A DNA stretch of 45,490 nt. Source: Nanobdellota archaeon. Lineage in GTDB: Archaea; Nanobdellota; Nanobdellia; Woesearchaeales; SM23-78. The stretch covers positions 1 to 45,490 of the forward strand of contig JAHJQO010000043.1 in assembly GCA_018819305.1 (NCBI GenBank). Direction: 5' to 3'. The position numbers and the translations under genes were made by a program. Shown piece after piece: positions 1 through 7,871 of this stretch (positions are counted from its first letter, which is position 1; every line of letters starts with the position of its first letter). The notes under the pieces were generated by a model that worked only from the letters and a program-made list of their open reading frames with translations, did no database searches and was not told the DNA's origin.

Positions 1-199
1 CAAGAAAGAAGCAATTTTGTTGCTTTTTCTAGCAGTATTATGTTTCTTATCGATTCTATTGTGGGATTGAGCCGAATATTTGGCTTGCCCATATTTTTCT
101 TTTAGAAAAACAGCATTTATTTATTTTTTGGATGGAGCCGGGTTTTTCAGAGGATAATTCATAAGGCTTTTAATTAAATCTATCTTCCCTCATCTCAAA
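1..199. other. Window edge, no assigned gene
   Basis: No complete gene is visible. Two plus-strand frames are open from the edge: one gives a short hydrophobic tail ending at the TGA at 68-70, the other stays open to the TAG at 112-114. Either could be the C-terminal end of a membrane protein that starts outside the window, and I cannot choose between them. A small stem-loop lies at 9-25 (AAGCAA, loop TTTTG, TTGCTT) and is followed by T residues. The rest is AT-rich leader of the glycosyltransferase gene. Confidence 0.3.
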
Positions 200-907
200 A
201 TGCTGCTTGATACCACACTTAGTGCAATTGTCAGGGATGAAATCATGAATCCTGCCGGAGGAATCTATGATTTTATTGAGACACAGGTTCCTTTTTTTGA
301 AGAAACAAGAATTATTGATACTGGTTCAAAAGACGGCACAAGAGAAGCTTTAGAAGAACTTCAAGCCCAATATCCCAACCTAAAGGTTTTGGACAGAGCA
401 TTTGATGATTATGCTTCTTGCAGAAATTATGGACTCCAAGATGCAAGAACAAAATGGATTTTTACACTGGATGCTGATGAGAGACTGACAAGAAAAAATT
501 ATGAAGACATAAATAGTGCTATGCTGAAATATCCTAATAAGATTGGTTTTAACATACATACTAAATGGATATGTCAAAAACCTGAAGATGATATGGTTAG
601 TATTGGTATTAATCCAAGGCTGTTTCAGTTATCAGATAAAGTTCACTATAAAAATAAAGGAGACAATTATTTGGAGTTTCTTTATACTGGTTTTGGTATT
701 GTAATAATGTATCATAGCCTCAGAGTTAAGCACTTGAATGTTTTTATTAATCATTTCTGCGTAGATCAGAATGCCGCGCGCCTAAAAAAGCATCTTTGGT
801 ATGAAAAAATTGTTAGTAGAGGTTCGGGCTCCAGTATTGCTCCTTCTCAGGTGCCAGAATCAAAGCTTTGGAAACAATTCAACAAGCGTAGACTAGAGTA
901 TATATAG
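200..907 (+). CDS. Family 2-like glycosyltransferase
   Basis: Probable GT-A fold glycosyltransferase that moves a sugar from a nucleotide-sugar donor to a glycan or lipid acceptor at the cytoplasmic face of the membrane. Visible motifs are an N-terminal beta strand (LSAIVRDE), the donor-binding segment DTGSKDGTRE near residues 40-50, and the metal-binding DADE near residues 91-94, preceded by the FTL strand typical of GT2 proteins. At 235 aa it is a minimal catalytic domain without C-terminal membrane helices. The last third has no recognisable features. It stands alone, with no other glycan gene beside it, so the acceptor is unknown. The family call is good; the specificity is open. Confidence 0.8.
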   Translation: MLLDTTLSAIVRDEIMNPAGGIYDFIETQVPFFEETRIIDTGSKDGTREALEELQAQYPNLKVLDRAFDDYASCRNYGLQDARTKWIFTLDADERLTRKNYEDINSAMLKYPNKIGFNIHTKWICQKPEDDMVSIGINPRLFQLSDKVHYKNKGDNYLEFLYTGFGIVIMYHSLRVKHLNVFINHFCVDQNAARLKKHLWYEKIVSRGSGSSIAPSQVPESKLWKQFNKRRLEYI

Positions 908-925
908 CTGACACATAACAAAAAA

Positions 926-935
926 ATATTTAAAC
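926..935 (+). promoter_or_regulatory. TATA-like element of the 102-aa gene
   Basis: An ATATTTAAAC tract lies about 40 nt before the TTG start at 971. It is followed by an AAGGGGG ribosome binding site just ahead of the start, which suggests a short leadered transcript. Confidence 0.4.
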
Positions 936-970
936 ATCATTACGCCTCCTAATAGGTTAAAAAGGGGGTT

Positions 971-1279
971 TTGGCAGTGATTGAGCTAGGTGGGAACATT
1001 ACTCTTGCAGGCTTTAAGGAGATTGAAAAAGCTGAGCTTGTAGTTGTGAAAAAAATCGTTGGCAGTTATGCCAGAAAGATGAGTGATAGTGTTTCTGGGT
1101 TTGAAAACATTACTGTGACTTTAAAGATAGTTCATAAGACAGAAGGCAGTGAAAAATATGAACTACAGTGCAAGGTCATGGTCAATGGAAAACCATTGAA
1201 TTCAGAAATTACAGAAAGAAACTTGTTTATGGGATTAGATACTGTTCTAAAGAAAGTTCTGGCATTAGCTAGTAAATGA
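971..1279 (+). CDS. Small HPF/RaiA-like protein (S30AE-like fold)
   Basis: A 102-aa protein read from a TTG start with a strong AAGGGGG ribosome binding site directly upstream. Its pattern of strands and helices resembles ribosome hibernation-promoting factors: an initial strand (VIELGGNITL), a helix with a conserved-looking YARKM, two strands (NITVTLKIVHK and YELQCKVMVNGK), and a final amphipathic helix LFMGLDTVLKKVLAL. That helix matches the place of the 'Y.AID.l..kl..ql' helix of HPF. No name can be given from sequence alone. If the call is right, it would bind the 30S decoding region in stressed cells. It converges on the eL31 gene, with 26 bp between the stop codons. Confidence 0.5.
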   Translation: MAVIELGGNITLAGFKEIEKAELVVVKKIVGSYARKMSDSVSGFENITVTLKIVHKTEGSEKYELQCKVMVNGKPLNSEITERNLFMGLDTVLKKVLALASK

Positions 1280-1305
1280 TTAACAAAAAAAGAATCAGAT
1301 TATAA

Positions 1306-1848
1306 TTAAGCTTTCTTAGGTTCTTTAGTAGCAGTTGCTGGTTTTGCTGCTGGCTTCTTATTATTAATTTCAGGTTTAGACTCTGACTTTTTTTCAGGCT
1401 CTGCAGGTTTTTCTTCTTGCTTCACTTCAACTTTAGGAACATCTTTTTCATCTTCTTTCTTTTTCTCAGCAGCTACTGCTTTATCATCCACACCAAGCTT
1501 TTTAGCCAGCTTTTCCTTCATTGAAGCAGGTTCTTTAGATTTCTTTTCTGCTCTTACAGCTTCTTTGAATTCAAAGCCATGAAGCTCTGCTCTTACTTCA
1601 TCACCTTCTTTAATAACATGAACTTTAACATGATGAGGCGGATTTTTAATGCCGTGCTTCCATAGATGATCATTCAAATGCATACCCAATCTGACTTTGT
1701 CTGATTTCATATGTTTAAGCAGGAATTCTCTAACTGCTCTCACAGCTTTAGGAGTTTTCTTATGTTTTGCAACATTAACAAATCTTCTTCTAAGAGGAAT
1801 ATTATAATCACGTTCAAGTATTTCTTTTTTTTCTTTTTTCTTAGCCAT
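1306..1848 (-). CDS. rpl31e: Large ribosomal subunit protein eL31 with long charged tail
   Basis: Archaeal/eukaryal ribosomal protein eL31, located near the peptide exit tunnel. Residues 1-95 carry the family core, with YNIPLRR near the start, KAVRAVREFL, VRLGMHLNDHLWKHGI and a last strand VRAELHGFEF. About 85 more residues follow, rich in Lys, Glu, Pro and Ala, which is roughly as long as the core and unusual for this family. An in-frame TTG exists two codons earlier, but the GTGAT ribosome binding site fits the ATG at 1848. It is the last gene of the eS19-eL39-eL31 operon and begins 21 bp after eL39 stops. Confidence 0.92.
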   Translation of the reverse strand: MAKKKEKKEILERDYNIPLRRRFVNVAKHKKTPKAVRAVREFLLKHMKSDKVRLGMHLNDHLWKHGIKNPPHHVKVHVIKEGDEVRAELHGFEFKEAVRAEKKSKEPASMKEKLAKKLGVDDKAVAAEKKKEDEKDVPKVEVKQEEKPAEPEKKSESKPEINNKKPAAKPATATKEPKKA

Positions 1849-1869
1849 TTTCAATCACAGTCATTATCA

Positions 1870-2043
1870 TCAAGCTTGTATCTTGGTTCTTCTCCAGTGC
1901 CTTTTAACAACAGTATGTCTGCCTGGATGAACTCTCCTGTTTTTACCATAAATCTTTGGAACTGTCCAAAAAGGAGCCCATTTAGTCTGCGTATTCTTTT
2001 TAATCAGTCTTTTTTTCTTTGCTCTTGGTTTATACCTTGACAT
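1870..2043 (-). CDS. rpl39e: Large ribosomal subunit protein eL39
   Basis: A 57-aa, strongly basic protein of the large subunit that lines the exit tunnel in archaea and eukaryotes. The family signature is clear: an N-terminal KPRAKKKRL, a central TKWAPFWT and the C-terminal R-x-W-R-R-T-K. The start ATG at 2043 overlaps the end of eS19 by 14 bp, so the two genes are probably translationally coupled. A longer reading frame continues upstream but is only the out-of-frame Lys/Pro-rich tail of eS19, so the short start is the right one. Confidence 0.93.
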   Translation of the reverse strand: MSRYKPRAKKKRLIKKNTQTKWAPFWTVPKIYGKNRRVHPGRHTVVKRHWRRTKIQA

Positions 2044-2692
2044 TTTGATCCTCAACTTTAGTATCTGCTTTTTTAGCATCAGGTTGTTTAGTATTAGGTT
2101 GCTTTTTAGTATCAGGTTGTTTAACTTCCTGTTTAGCTTCAACCTTAGACTCAGCCTTAACTTCAGGCTTAACCTCAGATTTAGGTTTAACTTCTGGCTT
2201 AGCATCAAGCTTAGGCTCAGGTTTTTCTTGAACAGGTTTAAACTCATGTTTTGGAGCTATGCTTGGCTTATCAACTTTTGGCCTTGCTTTATCCAATTTT
2301 TTATGAGTCTGAGCAATTAATGAATATGCTTTAGGAGTAAGAACTCTGCCTTTATGCTTGCCTTTAGTCTCTTGTTTGAGCAAACCAACTTGTTCAAGCT
2401 GCTGAAGCAGTTTCCTGATAATATTTCCAGAACCTCTAAAGAACTTTCCAGGTCTTACACCTCTGTTTTTTCTGCTGCCATACTTGGTTCTAAGTTTAGA
2501 AACCCCTATAGGACCTAATCTGTTAGTTTTAAGCAGTATGCTAGCGCCTCTTGCAAACCACCAATTTTCATCGGCAGGTGGTCTTTGCTTGGATACTCCT
2601 GTCTTTACAAAATCAGCCCAATCCGGCTTCTGCAATATTGGCTTGAGCTCATTGGCCAGGCCATCAACCATTTCTTGTTTTGAAACACTCAT
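2030..2692 (-). CDS. rps19e: Small ribosomal subunit protein eS19 with long Lys/Pro/Glu tail
   Basis: Ribosomal protein eS19 of the archaeal small-subunit head, a winged-helix RNA-binding protein. Core features are the tryptophan-rich PADENWWFARGASILLK, the basic segment GSRKNRGVRPGKFFRGSG and the wing helix IRKLLQQLEQVGLL...RVLTPKA. The core ends near residue 137. About 80 further residues are a quasi-repetitive Lys-Pro-Glu-Val tail, clearly disordered. The start chosen (ATG at 2692) follows a GAGGAT ribosome binding site; an in-frame ATG eight codons upstream lacks one. It is the first gene of the eS19-eL39-eL31 operon. Confidence 0.93.
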   Translation of the reverse strand: MSVSKQEMVDGLANELKPILQKPDWADFVKTGVSKQRPPADENWWFARGASILLKTNRLGPIGVSKLRTKYGSRKNRGVRPGKFFRGSGNIIRKLLQQLEQVGLLKQETKGKHKGRVLTPKAYSLIAQTHKKLDKARPKVDKPSIAPKHEFKPVQEKPEPKLDAKPEVKPKSEVKPEVKAESKVEAKQEVKQPDTKKQPNTKQPDAKKADTKVEDQNVKV

Positions 2693-2830
2693 GATAATCC
2701 TCTCAATTATAGTCATATAAGTATGATGTTTTTCCTACAGAACCTCTAAACCATAAGTGAGGACAAACTTAGGGTTTATAAATTTTATTGTTTTGAAAAG
2801 ATGAATTTTAACAATTTTTTCAGTAAGTTT

Positions 2831-2838
2831 TATAAAGG
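2831..2838 (+). promoter_or_regulatory. TATA box of rpoL
   Basis: TTTATAAA lies 24-31 nt before the rpoL ATG at 2862, so transcription should begin at or near the start codon (leaderless mRNA). The 2693-2861 interval is the shared upstream region of the divergent ribosomal operon and rpoL. Confidence 0.6.
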
Positions 2839-2861
2839 CTAAATTTTTCTATTATTTAAAA

Positions 2862-3137
2862 ATGGAGCTTAAAGTAATTGAGAATACAAAGAAGAGAATG
2901 ATTTTTGAGCTTAAAGGCGCAGACCACTCATTCTGTAATGCTCTTAAGAAGGAATTATGGGCTGACAGCACCATCCGAGCTGCTGCTTACAAGATTGCTC
3001 ACCCACTCATAGGCGTTCCTAAGTTCATAGTTGAAACCAATGGCCAGAAAGACGCCCAATCTGTTCTCAAAGCTGCGGCTGCAAGACTGAAAAAAACCAA
3101 CAAAGAGTTCTTGACCTTGTTTAATAAAGCTAAATAA
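2862..3137 (+). CDS. rpoL: DNA-directed RNA polymerase subunit L (Rpo11)
   Basis: Archaeal counterpart of eukaryotic RPB11/AC19. It pairs with subunit D to form the assembly platform of RNA polymerase. The family hallmark is the segment ADHSFCNALKKEL (DHT/SLxNxL in relatives), followed by AAYKIAHPLIGVPKFIVET, the usual Y-x-x-x-HP element. The length of 91 aa is normal. The C-terminal helix contains KAAAARLKK. It is transcribed alone from its own TATA box and followed by the AMMECR1 gene 64 bp downstream. Confidence 0.95.
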   Translation: MELKVIENTKKRMIFELKGADHSFCNALKKELWADSTIRAAAYKIAHPLIGVPKFIVETNGQKDAQSVLKAAAARLKKTNKEFLTLFNKAK

Positions 3138-3201
3138 ATTCCATAAATCTCAAATTTGGGATTCAAATAATAAATTATTAAAACAAGCTTTTCTTTCTTA
3201 T

Positions 3202-3768
3202 ATGAAAATGGAAAAATCAGATAAAAAACTTCTCTTAGAACTTGCACGTGAATCTATTAAAACATATTTCCAGAAGAAAAAACCCAATATGAGCAAAGTT
3301 AAACATCTTGGTGAAAAACAAGGCGTATTTGTGACTCTGCACAAAAACAATGATCTCAGAGGGTGCATTGGTTTTCCAATGCCTGTTTATCCTCTTAACA
3401 TGGCTATTGTTGAATCTGCGCGCAGTGCTGCTTTTCATGACCCAAGGTTTCCGCCAGTCACAGAAAAAGAATTAAAAGATATTGAGATTGAGATTTCTGT
3501 TCTCACAGTTCCTGAGGAAATAAAAGTAAGCCATCCTTCTGATTACAAGAAAAAAATTAAGATTGGCAGAGACGGCTTAATAATCAATGGAGCTTTTGGT
3601 TCAGGACTTCTTCTTCCTCAGGTTGCAACTGAGAACAACTTTAATGTTGAAGCTTTTCTCAACTGCCTTTGCCAAAAAGCAGGCATGAGTTTTAACTGCT
3701 GGAAAGAACTTGACAATAAGATAGAAAAGTTTGAAGCAATTATTTTTAATGAAGGAGAAATTGAGTGA
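3202..3768 (+). CDS. AMMECR1-domain protein
   Basis: Member of the AMMECR1 family (also known as TIGR00296), found in archaea, some bacteria and eukaryotes. Its biochemical function is not established. The hallmark LRGCIGFP is present near residues 50-57, followed by ARSAAFHDPRFPPVTEKEL and the IEISVLT strand. GLLLPQVA and the C-terminal FLNCLCQKAG complete the fold. Its 188 aa match the usual size. The start could be the first or the third codon (both ATG); neither has a strong ribosome binding site. Confidence 0.92.
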   Translation: MKMEKSDKKLLLELARESIKTYFQKKKPNMSKVKHLGEKQGVFVTLHKNNDLRGCIGFPMPVYPLNMAIVESARSAAFHDPRFPPVTEKELKDIEIEISVLTVPEEIKVSHPSDYKKKIKIGRDGLIINGAFGSGLLLPQVATENNFNVEAFLNCLCQKAGMSFNCWKELDNKIEKFEAIIFNEGEIE

Positions 3769-3803
3769 ACACTTAATGTATCCTTATTAAATAGAGGGTA
3801 AAA

Positions 3804-4262
3804 ATGAATCGTGATATTCGCGTATCAGTTCTGTTATTTCAACAAAATAAATTATTAGTTGTTAATATGAAAAGAAAAAATTCAAATATACATGTATTAC
3901 CTGGTGGGGGATTGGAAAAAGGAGAATCTATTTTTGAAGCAGGTATCCGCGAAGTAAAAGAAGAAACAAATCTAAAGATTTCTATTTCCAAAATTGCATA
4001 CATAAAAGAGTTGTATAATGATACTATTGAGGCTATCGATATAATTCTATTAGGAGAAATAATTGATGGAAATTTACAGAAAGGTCATGATCCAGAACAT
4101 GAAAAGGACCAAGTTTTACATAAAGTCAAATGGATTGAAGTAGAAAAGCTTTCATTATTGGATTTTCATCCAAAACAATTAATTGAACAGTTACCAGAAG
4201 ATCTAAAAAATAAATTTAGTTCAGATATCATTCATTTAGGTCGATATAACTATCCTGAATAG
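3804..4262 (+). CDS. Nudix hydrolase
   Basis: A 152-aa single-domain Nudix pyrophosphohydrolase. The Nudix box is intact: GGGLEKGESIFEAGIREVKEE, with the catalytic REVKEE glutamates that bind Mg2+. Upstream strands (IRVSVLLFQQNKLLVVNM) form the usual fold. Substrates in this family are nucleoside diphosphates linked to another group; none can be assigned here. An in-frame GAGGG site precedes the ATG. It follows the AMMECR1 gene by 35 bp and converges with uppS. Confidence 0.9.
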   Translation: MNRDIRVSVLLFQQNKLLVVNMKRKNSNIHVLPGGGLEKGESIFEAGIREVKEETNLKISISKIAYIKELYNDTIEAIDIILLGEIIDGNLQKGHDPEHEKDQVLHKVKWIEVEKLSLLDFHPKQLIEQLPEDLKNKFSSDIIHLGRYNYPE

Positions 4263-4294
4263 AAAAATTGCATAATCACATATTTAATGAATAA

Positions 4295-5002
4295 TCACTT
4301 CCCAAACCGTCTCTTTCTCTCAGCATATTCATCAAGACATTTTTTTAAATCTTCTTTGGTGAATTCAGGCCAGAACTTATCTTTGAGAAAGATGATTTCA
4401 CTATATATACCCTGCCATGGCAATAAACCACTGAGTCTTTGCTCGCTTGTTCTGATAATTAAGTCTGGTTCGCTGTCAAGAGCCAGGTGTTTTTGAAAGG
4501 TTTCAGAATCAATATTATCAACATTAATTTTCCCAGCCACTGCTTCTCTTGCAATGCTTTTTGCAGCCTGAATGATTTCCCATCTGCCGCCGTAGTTAAC
4601 AAGCAGGTTAAGCTTGTAATCAGAATAATCTTTTGTAATCTCTTTAATTTTTTTCATCTTCTCAACAAGTTCTGCTGGCAGCTGTTCAAGGTTTCCAATA
4701 AATCTAATCCTTGCCTTGTCTTTGATTTTTCCTTTATGATGGTCAGTTAAATATCTGTTGCAGAACTTATCAAACAATCCAATTAGAAAATCAACTTCCT
4801 GTTTATCCCTAGAAACATTCTCTGTGCTCGCAGCCCAAAAAGTAATTTCTTTAATACCTTCTTCTTTGCACCATTCAAGAAAGTTCTCAAAAACCTTTGC
4901 TCCTTCTTCATGGCCTTTCCAGGCAAGCTTTCCTTTGCTCTTTGCAAATCTTCTGTTGCCGTCAGGAATAACTGCTATGTGTATTGGCTTGTCACTAGTC
5001 AT
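4295..5002 (-). CDS. uppS: cis-Prenyltransferase (polyprenyl diphosphate synthase)
   Basis: Makes long-chain cis-polyprenyl diphosphate, the precursor of the lipid carrier used in archaeal glycan assembly, by adding isopentenyl diphosphate units to an allylic primer. Visible motifs are HIAVIPDGNRRFAK with the catalytic Asp14, GHEEGAK, and the region III signature ITFWAASTENVSRDKQEV. Also present are the NYGGRWEI segment and the C-terminal RTSEQRLSGLLPWQ...YSEIIF, with the conserved Arg and Ser that bind the isopentenyl substrate. The length of 235 aa is normal. A TATAAATA element about 26 nt upstream suggests a leaderless message. Confidence 0.95.
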   Translation of the reverse strand: MTSDKPIHIAVIPDGNRRFAKSKGKLAWKGHEEGAKVFENFLEWCKEEGIKEITFWAASTENVSRDKQEVDFLIGLFDKFCNRYLTDHHKGKIKDKARIRFIGNLEQLPAELVEKMKKIKEITKDYSDYKLNLLVNYGGRWEIIQAAKSIAREAVAGKINVDNIDSETFQKHLALDSEPDLIIRTSEQRLSGLLPWQGIYSEIIFLKDKFWPEFTKEDLKKCLDEYAERKRRFGK

Positions 5003-5055
5003 TCTAAGTTTTTAGTTAGATTATTATTTATATAGTTTGTGAATTAATAAAGAAA

Positions 5056-5607
5056 TCATATAGTATCTATGCATTGAGAACAAACTTTTTGACCATTGCC
5101 TGCTTCCTGAATGTCATCTGAGTAATTACCGCAAATCTCGCATACTCCTTCGTCATCTCCTCCGCCAAAAACAGGCTTTCTTGATTCTTCTTTTAATTCA
5201 AACTTCTCAACAATCAGTTCAAATAATTGCGGTTGTATCTTTAGAATGTCTTTGATAGTTAAGAAACCAACAAATTTTCCTTTTTCAATAACAGGAAGAT
5301 GCCTGATGTTATAATCGCGCATTTTTGTAAGAGCATCAAAGATGTCTTTGTCTGGAGCAATTGTCATTAGTTCAGTTTCCATTATTTCCTTTACTGTAGT
5401 TTTTGCAGGGTCAAGGAGTTTTGCCATTGCTTTTCTAACCATATCCTGCTCTGTAATAATTCCAGAAATCTTGCCATCATCTTTTACCAAAAGGCTTCCA
5501 ACATGTTTTTTATCCATTATCTCTGCGCATTCTTTCAGAGATATATCTGCAGTTACTGTTATTGGATTAATAGTCATTGCATCTCCTACTTTATATCCTG
5601 TTTTCAT
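5056..5607 (-). CDS. CBS-pair protein with C-terminal zinc ribbon
   Basis: Two CBS domains in tandem (about residues 9-65 and 73-130). Each has the usual start (VGDAMTINPITV, VKEIMETELMTI) and a strand-helix close (ISGIITEQDMV, FVGFLTIKDIL). Such pairs bind adenosine nucleotides and act as energy sensors. A C-terminal ribbon with CEIC and CSQC (about residues 155-177) should bind one zinc ion. No catalytic domain is fused, so it probably regulates a partner. The neighbours give no clue to which one. Confidence 0.85.
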   Translation of the reverse strand: MKTGYKVGDAMTINPITVTADISLKECAEIMDKKHVGSLLVKDDGKISGIITEQDMVRKAMAKLLDPAKTTVKEIMETELMTIAPDKDIFDALTKMRDYNIRHLPVIEKGKFVGFLTIKDILKIQPQLFELIVEKFELKEESRKPVFGGGDDEGVCEICGNYSDDIQEAGNGQKVCSQCIDTI

Positions 5608-5811
5608 GTTATTCCTCTAACTTAAAGAAAAACATTTGTATTTAAAAAGTTGATGATAAACTATAGAATGGTGTATATTTTAAGCCTGTGCCCGCATGAG
5701 CACCAAAATTAAATAAAACTAAATAGTAAAAAAGAAACAAAAAAGATAAAAGAAAAAAGTATAATTAAAAGGAAAAAATAAAATTTGGTCCTGCGGACGG
5801 CAAATAAAAAT
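5608..5811. other. Intergenic stretch with a small stem-loop
   Basis: No gene is visible. On the minus strand the 625-aa gene ends at 5812, and a short stem-loop follows at 5788-5798 (GTCC, loop TGC, GGAC) with T-rich sequence after it when read on that strand. This is a plausible transcription terminator. The remainder is purine-rich spacer and the promoter region of the CBS gene. Confidence 0.4.
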
Positions 5812-7689
5812 CTAATAATTAACCAATATCTCAACATCCTTTCCGAATAAGCTCTTCAGGTCGTCAAAGATTGGCTGCTTGATAAACACTCTTTCAGGCA
5901 TTTCCACACCTGTGAGTGCTTTTTCATATTCTTCTAATGAGCTGGCTTTGATGTTTTTTAATGAGCCGTCTGGTGCAATGTCTGCTCTTGAGAGATTTTT
6001 ATCTTCATTGTCAATGTCATGGATGATGAATGCTTTGGTTCCTAAAAGAACAACTTCTCCGAATTTCTTGCCATGCTTGACTCGTATCCTTGTTTTCTCC
6101 AGTTCAATTCCTCTTTTTCGCTGTATATATTCAACAAGGAATCTTATGAGCTCTCTGGAATCTTTTTGCACAGAGTTAATTTCTGCTTTTGTAAGCTTTT
6201 TTGCATCATAGTCTTTTTTAGCTTTTTCAATTTCTTTAAGCATTCTCAGGAATTTCTGCGGTATAAGTCCTTTTTGCACAACTTCTGTTTCAAAAATCTT
6301 TATTATTTCTGTGTCTTTGATTTTTTCCACACCTTCCATTCTTAGAATGTCCCTGACTATGGTTACAATATTTTCATAGCTATGCAAAACACTTTCTTCT
6401 TCTTTTTTCTTTGCAATTGCCTCAAAAAGCTTGTTAAGTCTTTTTAGAAATTTATCTGCGCCTTTTAGCAGGACATCAATTTCTGCTCCTGAAATGGATT
6501 TTTTTATGCCATGCTCAAGGTCTTTTCTGACTTCAAGATTTTTTCTTAAAATATCTATGTATTCTTTTTCAAGCAGTTTTTCTTTTTTCACAAAAATATC
6601 AGTCATGACATCAGGTGTTTCCTTTGGTGTTGGCGGTGGTATGCCATACATCATAAGAGCTGCCTGGCTGGGTGTTAAAATAGATAAAAAGATTTCATCC
6701 ATTCCCATATCTTTTAGCTTGTATTTAACTCTTTCAAGCATCTGCTCTCCTGAATGCATAAACATGTCAATTGCTTCTGGACTTGGCTTTATTCTTCCCA
6801 TCTGCAACAACAGCTTCCATGGCATGAAAACTCCTCTGTCATAAAATGGAATTCCATCTCTCAGGAATGTAAAGTATACTGGATTGGCTTCTTTTATTCC
6901 TTCCCAGAAATCTGTCAAAATCCAGACCTGAATATTTATCTTGTTTTCAATGCCAGTCATCTTGCCAGCACTAAAACCCATGTCAATGATTATGGCTCTG
7001 AGCTTGTCTCTCAACTCTGCTCTGGTCATTTTCTTGACATCTGTATCATCAACAATAATACATACATCAATATCACTAGTTGGAGTTGCTTTTCCCTGAA
7101 CCAGGCTTCCTGCAAGAACATAAGACACAATGTATTTTTCAAATTTCTTTAGAACCATGCTCTTGTGTATCTCTGATATTTTGATAGCTGCAATCATTCC
7201 TGTGTCATAAACAGGCGCACTCATTGCAATCATCTGAAGAATATCGTATTTTGCATCATAGCATGACTGCCAGACTTCTGTTAATATAATTGTCTGAGGA
7301 GCAAGGTTTTCATCAATCTCAAGAGCCATTTTCTCAATAATGCCTGAGAGCTTGTCTCTGAGCTCTTCTTTGCTCATCTTCTGGGAATCAGAATCATCAA
7401 CCAAAACCAAGACATTGATTTTTTTCTTGTTCTCATCCTCTTTGTCAGGAGGCAGAAGCGCAATCCCCATTATATACCCTTCAAACTTGCCGACAACTTT
7501 TTCCTTGAATTTGTCAAGCTTGTCTTTTATTTCTTCAAGTCTTTTTTTAGCTTCATCAGGTATTTGCTCAGCCATTTTATCAAGCTGCCTGCTAATAGCA
7601 TTAGCCTGTTCTTTCTGCTTCACAGAAGCATCATCTTTTTCTGCATTTTTAGCAGTTGTCACTTTTTTAGCGTTCATTTTTTTTGCCAA
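5812..7689 (-). CDS. Large nucleotidyltransferase-domain protein with HEPN-like region
   Basis: A 625-aa soluble protein. Residues 60-165 look like a degenerate nucleotidyltransferase unit: INVLVLVDDSDSQKMSKEELRDKL is kept but the Gly-Ser motif is lost. Residues 180-290 hold a complete one, with AGSLVQGKATPTSDIDVCI giving G194-S195 and the metal-binding D207 and D209, followed by a parallel DDTDVKKMTRAELRDKL. Residues 300-420 are helical, with a HEPN-like SQAALMMYGIPPPTPKE and a possible RX4H (R388-H393). The C-terminal third has no known features. The TTG start at 7689 is set by a well-placed GAGGTGAT site. Family membership is firm; the reaction is unknown, perhaps nucleotidyl transfer to RNA or protein. 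Confidence 0.75.
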   Translation of the reverse strand: MAKKMNAKKVTTAKNAEKDDASVKQKEQANAISRQLDKMAEQIPDEAKKRLEEIKDKLDKFKEKVVGKFEGYIMGIALLPPDKEDENKKKINVLVLVDDSDSQKMSKEELRDKLSGIIEKMALEIDENLAPQTIILTEVWQSCYDAKYDILQMIAMSAPVYDTGMIAAIKISEIHKSMVLKKFEKYIVSYVLAGSLVQGKATPTSDIDVCIIVDDTDVKKMTRAELRDKLRAIIIDMGFSAGKMTGIENKINIQVWILTDFWEGIKEANPVYFTFLRDGIPFYDRGVFMPWKLLLQMGRIKPSPEAIDMFMHSGEQMLERVKYKLKDMGMDEIFLSILTPSQAALMMYGIPPPTPKETPDVMTDIFVKKEKLLEKEYIDILRKNLEVRKDLEHGIKKSISGAEIDVLLKGADKFLKRLNKLFEAIAKKKEEESVLHSYENIVTIVRDILRMEGVEKIKDTEIIKIFETEVVQKGLIPQKFLRMLKEIEKAKKDYDAKKLTKAEINSVQKDSRELIRFLVEYIQRKRGIELEKTRIRVKHGKKFGEVVLLGTKAFIIHDIDNEDKNLSRADIAPDGSLKNIKASSLEEYEKALTGVEMPERVFIKQPIFDDLKSLFGKDVEILVNY

Positions 7690-7871
7690 GAAAAATCACC
7701 TCTATTGTTATTTTTATTATTATTTATATATTGTTTATTATTAATTATTATGAGCTTTAGGGAGTAAAGAGTGTTTATATAGTTTGTGCTTAAAAATAAG
7801 AAGAAATTAAGAATAAAAAGAGAAAAAAAAGAAAAAAGATAAAAAAAAGTTAAATAATTTTATAATTTACC
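7690..7871. other. Intergenic, AT-rich; no gene seen
   Basis: It holds the GAGGTGAT ribosome binding site and AT-rich promoter of the 625-aa gene, and a purine-rich spacer after the stop of the 213-aa gene. I see no RNA gene or strong repeat. Confidence 0.4.

Noticed and set aside
1870-2247. A 125-codon extended frame for eL39
   Set aside because: The extra N-terminal part is the out-of-frame reading of the eS19 tail; the eL39 family begins at the ATG at 2043.
2045-2320. A 91-codon plus-strand frame opposite eS19
   Set aside because: Its Arg/Leu/Phe-rich content is the antisense image of the Lys/Glu/Pro tail.
4287-5015. Three plus-strand frames opposite uppS
   Set aside because: They lie fully within a gene with clear catalytic motifs and have no motifs of their own.
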